A program made the position numbers and the translations under genes. A DNA stretch of 64,000 nt from Bacteroidota bacterium (GTDB lineage: Bacteria; Bacteroidota; Bacteroidia; AKYH767-A; 2013-40CM-41-45), in the NCBI GenBank assembly GCA_016708785.1, contig JADJFC010000009.1, positions 151,235-215,234 on the forward strand, read 5' to 3'. The notes below the pieces were generated by a model. It worked only from the letters and a program-made list of their open reading frames with translations, was not told where the DNA came from and searched no databases. Within the stretch, counting starts at the first letter, position 1; every line of letters begins with the position of its first letter. Below are positions 53,446 through 64,000 of the stretch, one piece after another.

Positions 53446-54757
53446 CTAACTAAAAATAGAATTTAATCCTTTTACCCTACGCATAATTAAATCATCAGCC
53501 GATTGAATATCATCAAATGAAATATCAATGCTTTTAACGTGAATATTTAAATCTTCCGACAGCATTTCAGATGGAACTTTGAATAATGCGGTGCATTTTG
53601 TGAGGATTCCATATATGGATAAAGCAGCAAGACATTTTTACAGTTTCTTCTGATAGCATAACTTACCATTTGGTACAAATCGCTTTGACTCACTCCTGCT
53701 TTCAGGCCATCATCATTAGATCTTATTTTATATTTAGTATCAATTATTAACAGTTCATCGATGTAAATATCATTTCTGATTTGAAAACTTCTTCGCCTTC
53801 ATTAAGAGCTAAATAATCGGTGCTCTGATTTCGAATGCGCAACTCGGGCCATTTGTCAGAAATAAATCCAAAAATAAAATCTTCAAAAATATATTCCATC
53901 GGCACCATAAAACAGAAGTTCCTACTATCATCAGATTCCATATCAATTACCTGATTAGATAAAAACATTTTGCATAATTCCAGAATCTGCTTATGATCCT
54001 CATATAATGGGTTGAGCTGAACTTTATCACAATCTGCGGCGGAAATCATGTCATCGGATACATCGTGAAGCAGAAATAAAATTTCATTGAGTTTTTCCTT
54101 GTTGAGGAAATTGTCACTTACTGAGGAAAGTCTTCGTGTAACATACTTTATAATCCTGTTAAATAGGTTGTCATATACAAAGGGCTCGTGAATGCAATAG
54201 AAATTTTGCCACTTACCAGTTATTAGATTATTTTTGTATAATTTTCAAACGACAGGCGACCTTTTAGAAAAGTAGTTTCTTCTTCTACTTTTTGGTAGGC
54301 TTGAAAGGGCTGTTGAGAGAGAATTTCTTCCGTATAATTGGCAAATACATAAATGAGAAGTTCGAGGTAACTATCAAATTCTAATTTTGATATACTGGCC
54401 AATGAAAAGGGGAACTTGATTTTCCGGCAATAGGTCAACCAATATAATAAATTGACCTGCCACTTCTTGATGTCATGTAGGGTCTCACCTGCAAATATCT
54501 TTGGGAATACCTCTATTCTAATTCCCTCGAACTGGACAACGCCAACATAATTACGGGCAGAAATATTTCCATCAATAGTGAAATCAAAAGCGCTGTCTCT
54601 GAATATTCTGTTCGTGTTTTTCCTCTTGACTAACCTCCTCTATTAATTCAACGTAGCGATTCCTATTCTGCCATACTCCGGAAAGGTAGTTGACAAAATC
54701 AGGGAGTTTATTTTTATACTCGCTAAATGATTCGCTATGCCATTCGAACAACCTCAT
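53446..54757 (-). CDS. mcrC: McrC-like nuclease subunit of a modification-dependent restriction system, frameshifted
   Basis: It starts MRLFEWHSESFSEYKNKLPD at 54757, overlapping the mcrB stop by four bases. Central pieces NYVGVVQFEGIRIEVFPKIF and NLLYWLTYCRKIKFPFS are McrC N-terminal features. After shifts near 54600, 54440 and 54230 the nuclease domain follows (FIFGFISDKWPELRI, ADCDKV). The catalytic stretch ELLIIDTKYKIR near 53740 carries the D-x-K of the PD-(D/E)xK core. The end is SFDDIQSADDLIMRRVKG at 53446. It is convergent with the 52.3 kb repeat. McrC is recruited by the McrB ring to cut modified DNA. Confidence 0.75.
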
Positions 54758-57212
54758 TCGGCAATGACTTGGAAGTTTTCCTTAATTCCGGTTTGCTTGA
54801 GTTTGATACCCGCCTCTGATAAAATTCTCTTGACGGTTTCGCTATTGTTCTGACAGTATTCATAAAGAAGCGGTATTATTTTGGTATTCAGTATTCTCGT
54901 CTTCTCAGTTTCATCTTTATTCATGAAAAGGCATGTCCGATAAAGAAATCCGGATTCTTTTTCCAGTTGTATATTGCTGAATTAATTTTCTCGAGTAATT
55001 GGGACCACCATTCTGTACCGGGATAAAGGGATACAGTGATCTAAATTCAAATCTCCGTCTTAGGGCAATGTCGAGTAAAGCAATGGAACGGTCAGCAGTA
55101 TTCATTGTTCCGATAACGTATAAATTAGGCGGTACGCTGAACTTCTCATTTGAATATGGCAATTCAAGCCACATTTCATTTTCAGCACCAATCCGTTTAT
55201 CATCTTCTAATAATGTAATCAACTCTCCAAATACTGCCGAGATATTTGCGCGATTAATCTCGTCAATTAACAATGCGTATTGTTTGGTTGTATTCTTTTT
55301 ACCTTATCAAACTTATCCTTACGATTTTCTATTGTGTCATTACAACATTCGTCAAATGATTCGTATCCCGCCAATTTCAATGCCTCAAGACAACTAGTAT
55401 AGAATATTCCTTTTTTAAGTTCAAATTGCAAATCGCTTACTTGTTCCTCAATATCATCATTCTTTAGAAGCGGTTTTATACCTTCAATAAAATCTTCATA
55501 GCTGTATTTTTGATGAAAGGTTATAAAATTATATCTGAATTTTAATGATGAATTTTCAATTGGTTTTACAAATGGGTTTGCAGCTATGTCTAAAAGTTCT
55601 TGTTCGATAATATCTGCCAATTCTTCCTTTTTACTTTCAGCAATTACCCACTTGCTGTCTTCCAGTTTGTGAAATAATTTAATTGACCTACGATATTTGT
55701 CAACCAATTTGGTAGATTCATCATCGGCATAAGATTGCAAATCACCCCAGACTAAATTTCTTGGCTTCGTTTTAATCCTCTTGTTTATTTTTGCTTTTAA
55801 AACCGGATGCTCTATTATTTCACCAACAGTCAAAGGTTTATTTGACGTCCCTAATACCGCACCTATAACTTTCCACATTGGATAAGAAGAAATTTTATCT
55901 TCCAATACTTCAGCAGAAGATTTGGTTATTCCTTTATCTGTAAAATACTGCTCTTTATATTGATTGAGTTTGTAGGTCTTTCCAGTACCTGGTGGACCGT
56001 AAAGAATAGTATTTATATGTAAGTCGATTTCGGATTTCATTTCTGGATTATTTGTTTGAATTAAACTAAGAAGGGTATCATACTCTTTTTTAGTAGATGT
56101 AAAATTTGTTCCCCGATTGCCAGCCTTTAATCCTTCCAATCCCTTAATAGATTTTATATTTTTTAAAAGAAGAGGATTATCTAGTAGATTATGGGTTATC
56201 TCAATTCCTGCTTTAAGGGAGATTTTAGGATTGGTCTTCCATAAGTGATCATCAGGATTTGAAGAGTTTTGTGCTGGCTCTGAAGTAACCCTTGCTAAGG
56301 CATAACAACCTGAATTCTTTCCTGCAAGCCAGAGAATTACCTTGTCTCCTTTTTTTATTTTGTCTTTATGAGCAGTAACAGTCCAGGAATGGAGCAGATT
56401 GTTTAATACAGCCTTCTCAAAATCAAACTCTGTAGGATTACATTGAAAAATCCAATAGTTAGTTGATGCGCTGCCAAATGCTTTATCGAACAATTCTTCT
56501 CTATAATTATCATCAAACACCGCTTTCTCAAAAGTTATATTGCTATGTGATTTATACCCTGAACTTTCAACACGCTTTAACTCAATCCTGGCTGCATCTA
56601 TGATTTCTTCCCAGTTATTTACAATTTCACTTGAATTCGCAGAATTACAATAAAATGCTCCAGGCGAACCACCAAATGGAACTACGGTAATTTCAGGATT
56701 TGAGAAAATGTCTTTAGTTGAAATAAAGTGCCATGGTTTATCGTCGTTTAGAACATATAATAATGTATATCGCTGACCGCAGGTAATTGTTATTCGACTA
56801 TTGCCGGTAGTACCAAACGTAATCCTGTCATCATCTTCTTCGACAGATAGGTCTTTTACTAAACGGATTGCATAAGAAAAATAATCCTTAGCAACTTGTT
56901 CTCCCATTTTTTTAATAACGAGACAAACTTCTCAACTGACTTCAATTCATCAGCACTCTCCTCCTTTAACCGAATATCGAACCCGAAATTTGATAAATAC
57001 TTATTTGTGGGTTCTCCACCACTCAATAGCCATTCTCTATTTCCATTTGCTATCCTGTGCGCATGACGCATTACTTCCTTAGGAGGATAGGCCTTTCCAT
57101 TAATAATCACATCATACTTTGATGATGGCTTAAGCGGTAGATTTTCTTTCTCAATATTCTCTATTGCTTCAAGTACATGCTGTTTTGTTATTTTATCAGG
57201 TAGAAAAGTCAT
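54754..57212 (-). CDS. mcrB: McrB-like GTPase/AAA+ with N-terminal head and EVE modified-base reader domain, frameshifted
   Basis: Domain order: an N-terminal 80-residue ScoMcrA-like head (TKQHVLEAIENI, DVIINGKAYPPKEVMRHAH), a spacer, an EVE/PUA-like domain (YWIFQCNPTEFDFEKAV, GDKVILWLAGKNSGCYALAR, about residues 253-362), and the AAA+ motor. The motor has Walker A ILYGPPGTGKTYK (about 405), Walker B LLIDEINRANIS, and TMNTADRSIALLDIALRRRF with the arginine fingers. Shifts occur near 56900, 55270, 54990 and 54920. EVE domains bind modified cytosine or adenine and occur in McrB-type systems. It forms an operon with mcrC. Confidence 0.8.
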
Positions 57213-57240
57213 AAATATTTTTAATTTATTAAGTATTCAT

Positions 57241-60200
57241 TCACGCCACCACCTCCCGATACCTCGCATCCGCCTGATCCATGATCTCATTCAATATTAC
57301 CTGTAGTTCATCTCCCACTATCTTATTTTTTAATACTCTCTTAACTGCAAGTATTATCTGGGCCCTGGCATCCGGTTTCTTGAACCAGTCTATCTGTAAA
57401 TTTTTCTTGATGGCTGCGGTTACTTCCTTTACGATCTCTTTGATCAGTGCGAAATCGGTTAAAGCAGTTTATGACTGGCAAGTATTTCATAAAAAGCTTC
57501 TTCTTCATCGGTCAAGCCAAGTGTCTGTCTTCGAGAATCTTCTTCCTGCATATCACGAGCTACTTCCCTTAATTTATCTAAGGCTATAAGGCTGTCAAAG
57601 AAATGTGTGTGATAATCATTGATAATCCGCTCAACTTCCTCTTTAGCTTTTTATATTTGATCAGGTTCGTGTATTGGCGGACTTTTATCTCATTGTTTAT
57701 TATTTGTCGGATCAATTCCAGTTTTATTTCGGTTCCGCTCTTTTTAATTTTCGCTGACTCTAAGAAGTCATCGTTAATGATTGAAATATCGAACTTTGGT
57801 ATTCCTGCCATTTCAAAACATCTACCACTGCCTCACTTTCAATACTGCGATGTATAAGCCCTTTAATCTGTTCTCCTTTCTGATTGATGTTACGGGGTAT
57901 TTGATTTTACGAACCGCAGCTCCTACATGCTGCCAGAAAATAATATCGAGTGCAATGATTTGAATATCGTCATGGCTTTTTACAATAGGTGCCAGGCCGG
58001 ACAATTTTCGTTCATTGAGAAGAAACACTTTGCAGGGTTCATCATCCTTAACAATGAAATTCACAGCACGCATTACCAATTTTAATTTGTCGCCTTCTTT
58101 GGTGGCTCGCCATCTTGAATAATCGACGTCGTTGGGAAACTGATTTTTAATAACATCAATTGCTTCCTTCGTCATTTCAAAAGCGGCTTCAATATCAATC
58201 GTAACTTCTCCTTTGCCGCCACTTCCAGTATATTTCTTTGTAGCATCTCTTAGCCGATCGCCTATTCCGATGTAATCAACGATTAATCCGCTTGGTTTGT
58301 CCTTGAAAATTGTTGATACCCTATTGATACTTTGGATCAGATTATGTCCTGTCATTATCTTATCTACATACAGGGTATGTAAGCATGGGTTATCAAATCC
58401 CGTCAACCACATATCTCGGACGATAACGATCATTAACGGATCTTCTGGATTTTTAAACCTTTCCTTCACGGCTTCCATCGCTTCTTTCGTTCGTACATGT
58501 TTATTCCATGCCGGCGGATCTTTGGAAATATTGCTGGTCATAATAACAGCCACTTCCGGACAACCTTCCAATTTGGTTAGTGCATCATACATCTTAACAC
58601 AATTCCTCCTGCTCATGCAAACGACCATAGCTTTTCCTTCAATGCTGGCACCTTCTGTTGTACGCTTAATGTAGTGTTGCAAAATATCCTTAGCGATTTC
58701 GGCAACTCTGTCATCTGAACCGGCTGCGTCTTCAACAGCTGCCCACAATACTTTATTGCGTTCATTGGACGAAGTCCCTGTCAGGATTTCTTCAGCTTCA
58801 TCCTCAATATTTTCATTTGCCAGGTGAAGCTTTGCCAATCGCGGCTCATAGTAAATGGGAACGACTGCCTTATCTTCCGTCGCTTGCTTAATATCGTACG
58901 TGTGAATGATTTCTCCAAACACCTGAACAGTATCTGCATTCTTTGAATCAACCGGAGTTCCGGTGAAGCCGATGAAACTTGCATTAGGCAATGCTCGTCT
59001 TAGATTATGGGCAAATCCTTCCATTAATCCGTATTGGGTACGGTGGCATTCATCTGCAATGAGCACAACATTTTCGCGAGTCGACAAAACAGGATGAGTT
59101 TCTTCCTTGCCTTCTTCAGTATCTCTAAGTCGAAATTTCTCAATCGTGGAAAAGATAATTCCCCCACCATCGCCACCCAATAATTGACGAAGCTCTTCCG
59201 TGTTATCAGCTCGTTGCGGTATGCCGACCAGATCTTTTGCTTCCACGAAATTGTAAACAATTGCCTGTCTAGGTCATAACGGTCTACCTGTACAACGATA
59301 GTCGGATTTTTTAATTCAGGCATCTGCCCGAGGATGGCGCTGTAGATGGCCATCGTGAAGCTTTTACCCGATCGCGTTGTGTGCCAAATGACGCCTATTC
59401 TTCCATCTCCGAATGGCTTTATTGCCGGGAGTGTATGGGCCAAAGCATTTTGAACGCCAAAAAACTGATGATACTTAGCTGCTTTTTTATGAGCTTACTT
59501 CCAGACTGGGCATGGTAAATATAAAACCGAATGTATTGCAACAATTTTCTGGTGTTAACAAGCCATGAATAAGGGTTTCCAATTCAAAGTCATGCTCAAC
59601 AATTGTTTTGCCATCTAAGCTCTTCCACGCAGCAAACCATTCCAGCTGCTGCTAGACATTCCGTGCAAAGTAGATTGTCCGTCGCTGATTACAGTGATGG
59701 CATTATTCTCAAACACTTGCGGAATATCTTCTATGTAATGCTGAATCTGGTTGAAGGCATTCTCAACAGTAGCATCTGCATCAAAGAGGTTTTAAATTCA
59801 AACAAAACGAGCGGTAATCCATTGACGAATAGAATTAAATCCGGCCGGCGATTATTTTACCTTCTATGCTGAATTGGTTCACAGCCAGAAAATCATTGTT
59901 CAATGGATTTTCAAAATCCACACAATAGATATGATCGAAATGTTCTTTTCCCTGATCATCTTTCCAGGCAATGTCTATTCCTTTGCTAAGCTTGAGATGG
60001 AAATCCCTGTTGCGGTGATCGAGATCGCCACCGACATTGTAAAGAAATTGCTGCAATACTTCGTGCAATGTTTTCTCAGACAGGTACGAGTATTTTTTTC
60101 GTAGAAAATTCTCAAACAAATTTTCCAGCACAACCTTTTTCAGCGAACGATGAACTTCCGGACCTTCCATATACCGCCAACCGGCCTGTTGCAACCATTC

Positions 60201-60245
60201 GATGGCAGCCAGTTCAATATCGCTTTCTACGAGATAGTTTTTCAT
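57241..60245 (-). CDS. hsdR: Type I restriction enzyme R subunit, frameshifted
   Basis: The ATG at 60245 follows the hsdS stop directly. The N-terminal nuclease part has VNGLPLVLFEFKT (ExK) near 59800. The SF2 motor shows GVIWHTTRSGKSFTMAIYSA (Walker A; the usual TQGSGKS is TTRSGKS), LIADECHRTQYG (DECH), FIGFTGTPVDS, and QSINRVSTIFKDKPSGLIVD. Shifts occur near 59820, 59450, 59240, 57820 and 57480. The C-terminal coupling region ends YREVVA at 57241. It translocates and cleaves unmodified DNA with the M and S subunits. Length about 1,000 codons is normal. Confidence 0.8.
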
Positions 60246-61421
60246 TTAGGCTACGGCTGTGATTTGTTCGACATTTACTTCGCCAGACATTAGTTTCGGT
60301 AGTAGGATATCGCGGAGTTGAGTTAATGTTTTATTTTCATGTATTCTTTGAATAATGGATTTCAATATTGGGAATGTAATTTTTTCAAACTCAATAATTG
60401 TTTTATCATCAGGTATCATAATTTCAAATTCTTTAAGTGATTGCCAGGAAACTCGTGGCATTCTTGTTCCAGCTGAATGTTGATTAGAGTATTCTATAAT
60501 TTCCTGCTACTATAATGCATTAGACAATAAGATAAGTATTTTGAGCTATTAGGATTCAATACTAAAATATCAGTTGAACAAATTCCATTTATTGAGCAAT
60601 CACAACTTTATGAAAATATGGTCTTAGTTTACCAAAAGTTATCATATTCTTAAAATTGAAATTTTTGACTTTGAGGTTGTTCATCAACGCTCCAGCCATT
60701 TAATGACCATGAGTTTCTTGGCATATGTTCAAGTCCAATATAATTCGAAATATTAATTTCTTCTTTCGGAATAATTGTTGTTTTAACATTTCTGATATCT
60801 CCCTAGTTTTCCCATACGCCAACCCTCGGGCAAATTCTCCGCATCCACATCATCCACAAAATACTTCTTAAAAAGCGCCTTAGCCATTTGTTCGAGGGTT
60901 TGGTTTATCTGGCGGTTGAGTTCGATTCTTGTCATCGATGGCGGAGAGGATGGAGGCAATGCGGGTTTGGGTGGGGAGGTCGGGGAGAGAAAGCACAATT
61001 TCTTTTATGCTTCTTAAACTAATTGTTTTTTGTGTTGATCCTGTTGCAAAAGATTCAATCTGAATTTTTGCAATTGGGGAACTTAAAAAATAATAAAGAT
61101 ACTTTGAATTTTGTTTTGGGATAATGAAAGCGTGTTTTGCAAGGCAAAACTCTTGATTAGAATTTATATAACTTACAATACCATAAGTACCTACTCGAGA
61201 CATTACCAAATCACCCTTCTTTGTCTTGTGCTTTTAGAGAATAATTCATATACATCTTTAGATACCTTAAATGTATTATTTAAATTAAGGTATCTGCCGT
61301 TTATATCAGTTACCCGAACCATTGGATAACCGACTACAGAATAGGTAGGTGCTTGATGCAAAGAATCAATGATTTCGGCAATTTCACCTAGTTTAACTTT
61401 ATTCCAAATTTTATTACTCAT
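60246..61421 (-). CDS. hsdS: Type I restriction specificity subunit, frameshifted
   Basis: It starts MSNKIWNKVKLGEIAEI with first target-recognition domain pieces (YPMVRVTDINGRYLN). The central conserved helix region reads QTRIASILSAIDDK, then after a shift near 60960 LNRQINQTLEQMAKALFKKY. The second recognition domain (WRMGKLG...) is broken near 60780 and 60490, and the C-terminal conserved repeat KTLTQLRDILLPKLMSGEV ends at 60246. Two TRDs give a bipartite DNA target. It is one base upstream of hsdR, but unlike standard operons is separated from hsdM by three other genes. Confidence 0.8.
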
Positions 61422-61459
61422 AAATTATAATCAATATTATATTTAGTTTAAGGATCCGT

Positions 61460-61990
61460 TTATAGAACCATTAAATATTCCTCTTCCATCGATCCAACTT
61501 TTTCCCAGCTAATACTTGCATTTGCAGGACTCGTTGAAGGCAGAACAAAATATTTAAAATCTGTTTTTCCGGTTAAAATATTTGTCAAATAAATTAGCAG
61601 CCTTGTTTCCATTAAATCCTATGGTTTTATTAAAGGACGATCTTTCAAAAATCTTCCCAAGTCATTGGGAGTTTCATCGATTATTTCAGAATCCAAGCTC
61701 CCTTTACGCTGGCAAATTTCACATACATCCCAAATGGCAATATTCTCTTTGAGTAATAATTCCTTTTTTTGAGAGTAGTTGATTGGTAATTCATTTCCGG
61801 TGATCTCAGCTATTATTTTCCAGAAGAAATTGCGGGGATGTGTATAATATTCTTGTTTTGATATTGATTCTTCGCCGGGCATTGTTCCCAGAATTAATAT
61901 TTTACTTTTTGAGTCAGATATTGGAGGAAGGCTTTGTTTAAGGTTAGAGGACTTTTGCTTTCTCTCCTTTCCCAGTATTTCGATTAGTTT
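61460..61990 (-). CDS. DNA-deoxyinosine glycosylase-like protein (UDG family 6), frameshifted
   Basis: The sequence SKSKILILGTMPGEES, SKQEYYTHPRNFFWKIIAE, KENIAIWDVCEICQRKGSLD and GRFLKDRPLI is a good match to the UDG-superfamily hypoxanthine glycosylases (TIGR04274-type) that remove deoxyinosine. After a shift near 61610 the tail reads FVLPSTSPANASISWEKVG to the stop at 61460. The start is unclear; the frame extends upstream with KQSLPPISD, probably near 61990, overlapping the next gene. It sits between hsdM and hsdS on the same strand, an unusual location for a repair enzyme. Confidence 0.7.
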
Positions 61991-62281
61991 TTGGAGCTGC
62001 TTTTGGTGAAGCGGATGAATGAATAGTGCTCAAAGGTTGTGCCCCACTCCAGTTAATTTCGATACGTGTTCCAAAATCGTTTACCCGAAAGCTGATGCTG
62101 TCTTTGTTTTCTATGCTTCTCCCGGAAAATTTATAGGTTTGTTTATAGGTTTTGCTTTCATGATTAAGGTTTACAATTAGTGTATCCTTCGCTGTTACAC
62201 TTGAAGTTTCTATTTTATAACTTTTAGATGATTCTGCCTTGAGGAAGGGCGGATGGTACGGTTCCGGATGATTTCTGGCAT
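61944..62281 (-). CDS. Small protein of unknown function inside the type I restriction locus, frameshifted
   Basis: From the ATG at 62281 (MPEIIRNRTIRPSSR) the frame shifts near 62230. It then reads SKSYKIETSSVTAKDTLIVN and KDSISFRVNDFGTRIEINW, ending with a basic tail (KTNRNTGKGEKAKVL) at 61944, about 110 residues. The 3' end overlaps the start region of the glycosylase in another frame. No family is recognised. The shifted N-terminus makes the true start uncertain. Confidence 0.45.
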
Positions 62282-62306
62282 TTTAAAAATATTTTCTAAT
62301 AATAGA

Positions 62307-62871
62307 TTAGTTGATTGTCAACTTTTTTAGTTTTATCGAAGTCTTAAGGTCACCAAAACATTCTGCTAACGCTGCCTGACTCCATATTCCGAACGGATGA
62401 ATCATTCCCTTTATATCATTAATGTAGTCAGGTTTATTAGCCAGATTCAGGGATTTTAAAATATCTTCTGTAACAATTGATTCGATACAATAATATTGCC
62501 CTGGCAGTCTAAATATTTTCTTTGTATAATTTACATCTATTGATAGCGGCGTTATTGTTTGCAAATGATTCGACAAGAATTCGATTTTCAAAATCCATCA
62601 CTTCACCTACATTTTTATGATAACCTTGTTTAAAATGAATCCAATTGTGCACGTTAGTTGAAATCCTAATAATATACAAGTCAATTTCTATGTTATCTTG
62701 AAAATTAGAGTTGTTATTAATTTCCAAATTTTGGAACTGCCCTTCTTGCTTTAACTTTAATGAAATTGGTAAAGTTGTACAAAAAGTTAATCTGAGCACA
62801 GATAACGACTTTAATAATTGATCAGCTATAGAACTAAGATCTTTCGAAGGTTTTTTGAATTTGAAAAACAT
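62307..62871 (-). CDS. Protein of unknown function inside the type I restriction locus, frameshifted
   Basis: It starts MFFKFKKPSKDLSSIADQL, with VHNWIHFKQGYHKNVGEVM in the middle. After a shift near 62560 it reads DVNYTKKIFRLPGQYYCIE and FGIWSQAALAECFGDLKTS, ending at 62307 (about 188 residues). It is probably cytoplasmic. No family is recognised. It lies directly after hsdM, and with the small gene and the glycosylase separates M from S, so it may be cargo of the restriction locus. Confidence 0.5.
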
Positions 62872-62995
62872 AATAATTTAAAATTATAAATACATTTTCT
62901 ATCTTTTTATTCTTCCTGATATTTCTCAGTTTTCTTCTTCTTTTTCCCATTTCAGTCAGTTTCTCAAATTACTCCTTTCGTAATTCTTTGTGACT

Positions 62996-64000
62996 TTAGT
63001 TGCCATAACCAATGCTCTTTAAGTTTTCAGCTATTTTCTTTCAAGAGATGCGCTTTCTTTAAATTGGTGAATTTAATTTTTCGACTAACTCTTTCATCTT
63101 ATCCTCAAACAAAATCCCATCATCTTCTTCCGCTTCAGTGCCCTACATACCTGCCGGGAGTAAAGAACATAGTTATTTCAACAACTTCTTCAACTGAGGC
63201 GCTTTCGCAAAACCTTCTACATCCTTGTATTTGCCTTTAGCATTTCTCCACTGATGATAGGCCTCTGCAATCTAAGTACATCAGCACTCCCTCCAGCACG
63301 CGCAACTTGCGGAAGCCATCTTCGCCCAGTTTTCTTGCATCTATAAAGAGAATCTCTTTCTTACGCTGTCTGTGTCCACCATCCTTGCCATCACGATTTT
63401 TGCTAAGTATAAAAAGACAAGCAGGAATTCCCGTGGTGAGAAATAATTTATCCGGCATTTGAACGATGCAATCTACCATTCCGTTTTGTATCATGTGTTC
63501 GCGCACATTCTTTTCTCCCCTGTTGCCGGTTGTCATTGCGCCGTTTGACATTACAACTCCGGCGTACCTTTATTACTTTAGATGATACCAGATCGTCTGA
63601 AACCACATGTAGTTCGCGTTTTCATCAGTAGTAAATAAATCTCTTTCTCCAAAAAGTCGCGGATCTTTTTCCGGTAATATTTCGGGATGCCATTTGCTGA
63701 TGTTAAAAGGAGGATCTGCAGTGGTATAATCGGCACGTAGATCGGGCAGTTTATTTGAGAAGAGAATCACCGAGTCTTAAATCAAAAGGAAGATTACGCA
63801 TAAGCAAATTCATTTTTGCATAGTCTCAATGTACCTTCAAAGCCTTCTGTCCGTAAATGGCCAGTTGAGAACTGTCACCACCATGAGCCTTCACAAATTT
63901 CAACGATTGAACAAACATACCGCCGCTACCGCTTGCCAGATCAACAATACGTCCGCGTAATGGCTCGATCATCTCAACAAGGAGGCGAACTACTGAGCCG
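62996..64000 (-). CDS. hsdM: Type I restriction modification methylase subunit, partial and frameshifted
   Basis: It runs off the right edge. The N-terminal part present shows motif I as RIVDLASGSGGMFVQSLKF (the usual DPAxGSGG is DLASGSGG), then YAKMNLLMRNLPFDLRLGDS. Motif IV is TTADPPFNISKWHP. The region GNRGEKNVREHMIQNGMVDC, VQMPDKLFLTTGIPACLFIL and ILFIDARKLGEDGF is also typical. The C-terminus YVGTEAEEDDGILFEDKMKE ends SIGYGN at 62996. Shifts occur near 63830, 63780, 63560, 63280 and 63080. It methylates the target adenine with hsdS. Confidence 0.8.

Noticed and set aside
1..64000. CRISPR array
   Set aside because: No run of short direct repeats with regular spacers was seen, and no cas gene motifs are present.

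Overview
The window looks like a chromosomal segment of a Bacteroidota bacterium. The DNA is AT-rich. Several exported proteins end in a C-terminal sorting domain of the type IX secretion system (T9SS). The central gene cluster is a Bacteroidota-type aryl polyene (APE)/flexirubin-like pathway, whose ammonia-lyase closely resembles the tyrosine ammonia-lyase of Flavobacterium johnsoniae. No tRNA, rRNA or CRISPR array was seen. A strong caveat covers the whole window. Most long genes are broken by one or more single-base frameshifts, often at A/T homopolymers, although catalytic motifs continue in the next frame. This suggests indel errors in an unpolished long-read or metagenomic assembly. I therefore treat conserved split genes as probably intact in the cell, and call only the strongly eroded ones pseudogenes.

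Layout. (1) 1-11.8 kb, plus strand: one intact T9SS cargo gene, then a decayed array of secreted-protein genes. Three copies (A, B, C) of a dispersed repeat carrying the C-terminal end of a tyrosine recombinase punctuate the array. Paralogous gene pairs between the repeats suggest an old segmental duplication. (2) 11.8-13.5 kb: an IS3-family transposase gene pair bracketed by a long inverted repeat. (3) 13.8-14.8 kb: two small frameshifted genes for exported proteins. (4) 14.9-38.8 kb, minus strand: about 25 tightly packed genes, many overlapping by 1-14 bases. They form an APE-type operon with tyrosine ammonia-lyase, AMP-ligase, holo-ACP synthase, two ACPs, five ketosynthase-family proteins, ketoreductase, two hotdog dehydratases, thioesterase, methyltransferase, acyltransferase, a FAD desaturase/reductase-like enzyme, C45 peptidase-like protein, LolA-like carrier, deacetylase-like protein, glycosyltransferase, and a transporter-acyltransferase-methyltransferase fusion. 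(5) 39-64 kb: a defence island. It holds uncharacterised small genes, a Gabija-like OLD nuclease/UvrD helicase pair, a fused type IIG restriction-modification enzyme, a PGN_0703-type restriction endonuclease with an HNH endonuclease, an unusual noncoding tandem repeat, an EVE-domain McrBC system, and a type I hsdM...hsdS-hsdR locus. That locus has a DNA-deoxyinosine glycosylase and two unknown genes between M and S and runs off the right edge.

How the genes work together. In the APE cluster, tyrosine is probably deaminated to 4-coumarate and activated by the ligase. It is then extended on ACPs by the ketosynthases, reductase and dehydratases, methylated, and transferred to a membrane lipid by the acyltransferases. 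The LolA-like and MMPL components would move the pigment-lipid to the outer membrane. No recognisable DarA/DarB pair for dialkylresorcinol synthesis lies in the cluster. The right third is a stack of nucleic-acid-targeting systems (modified-base readers, methylation-dependent nucleases and nucleotide-sensing nucleases). The parts least explained by known systems are the 52.3-53.4 kb noncoding repeat and the small genes at 39.1-41.9 kb.
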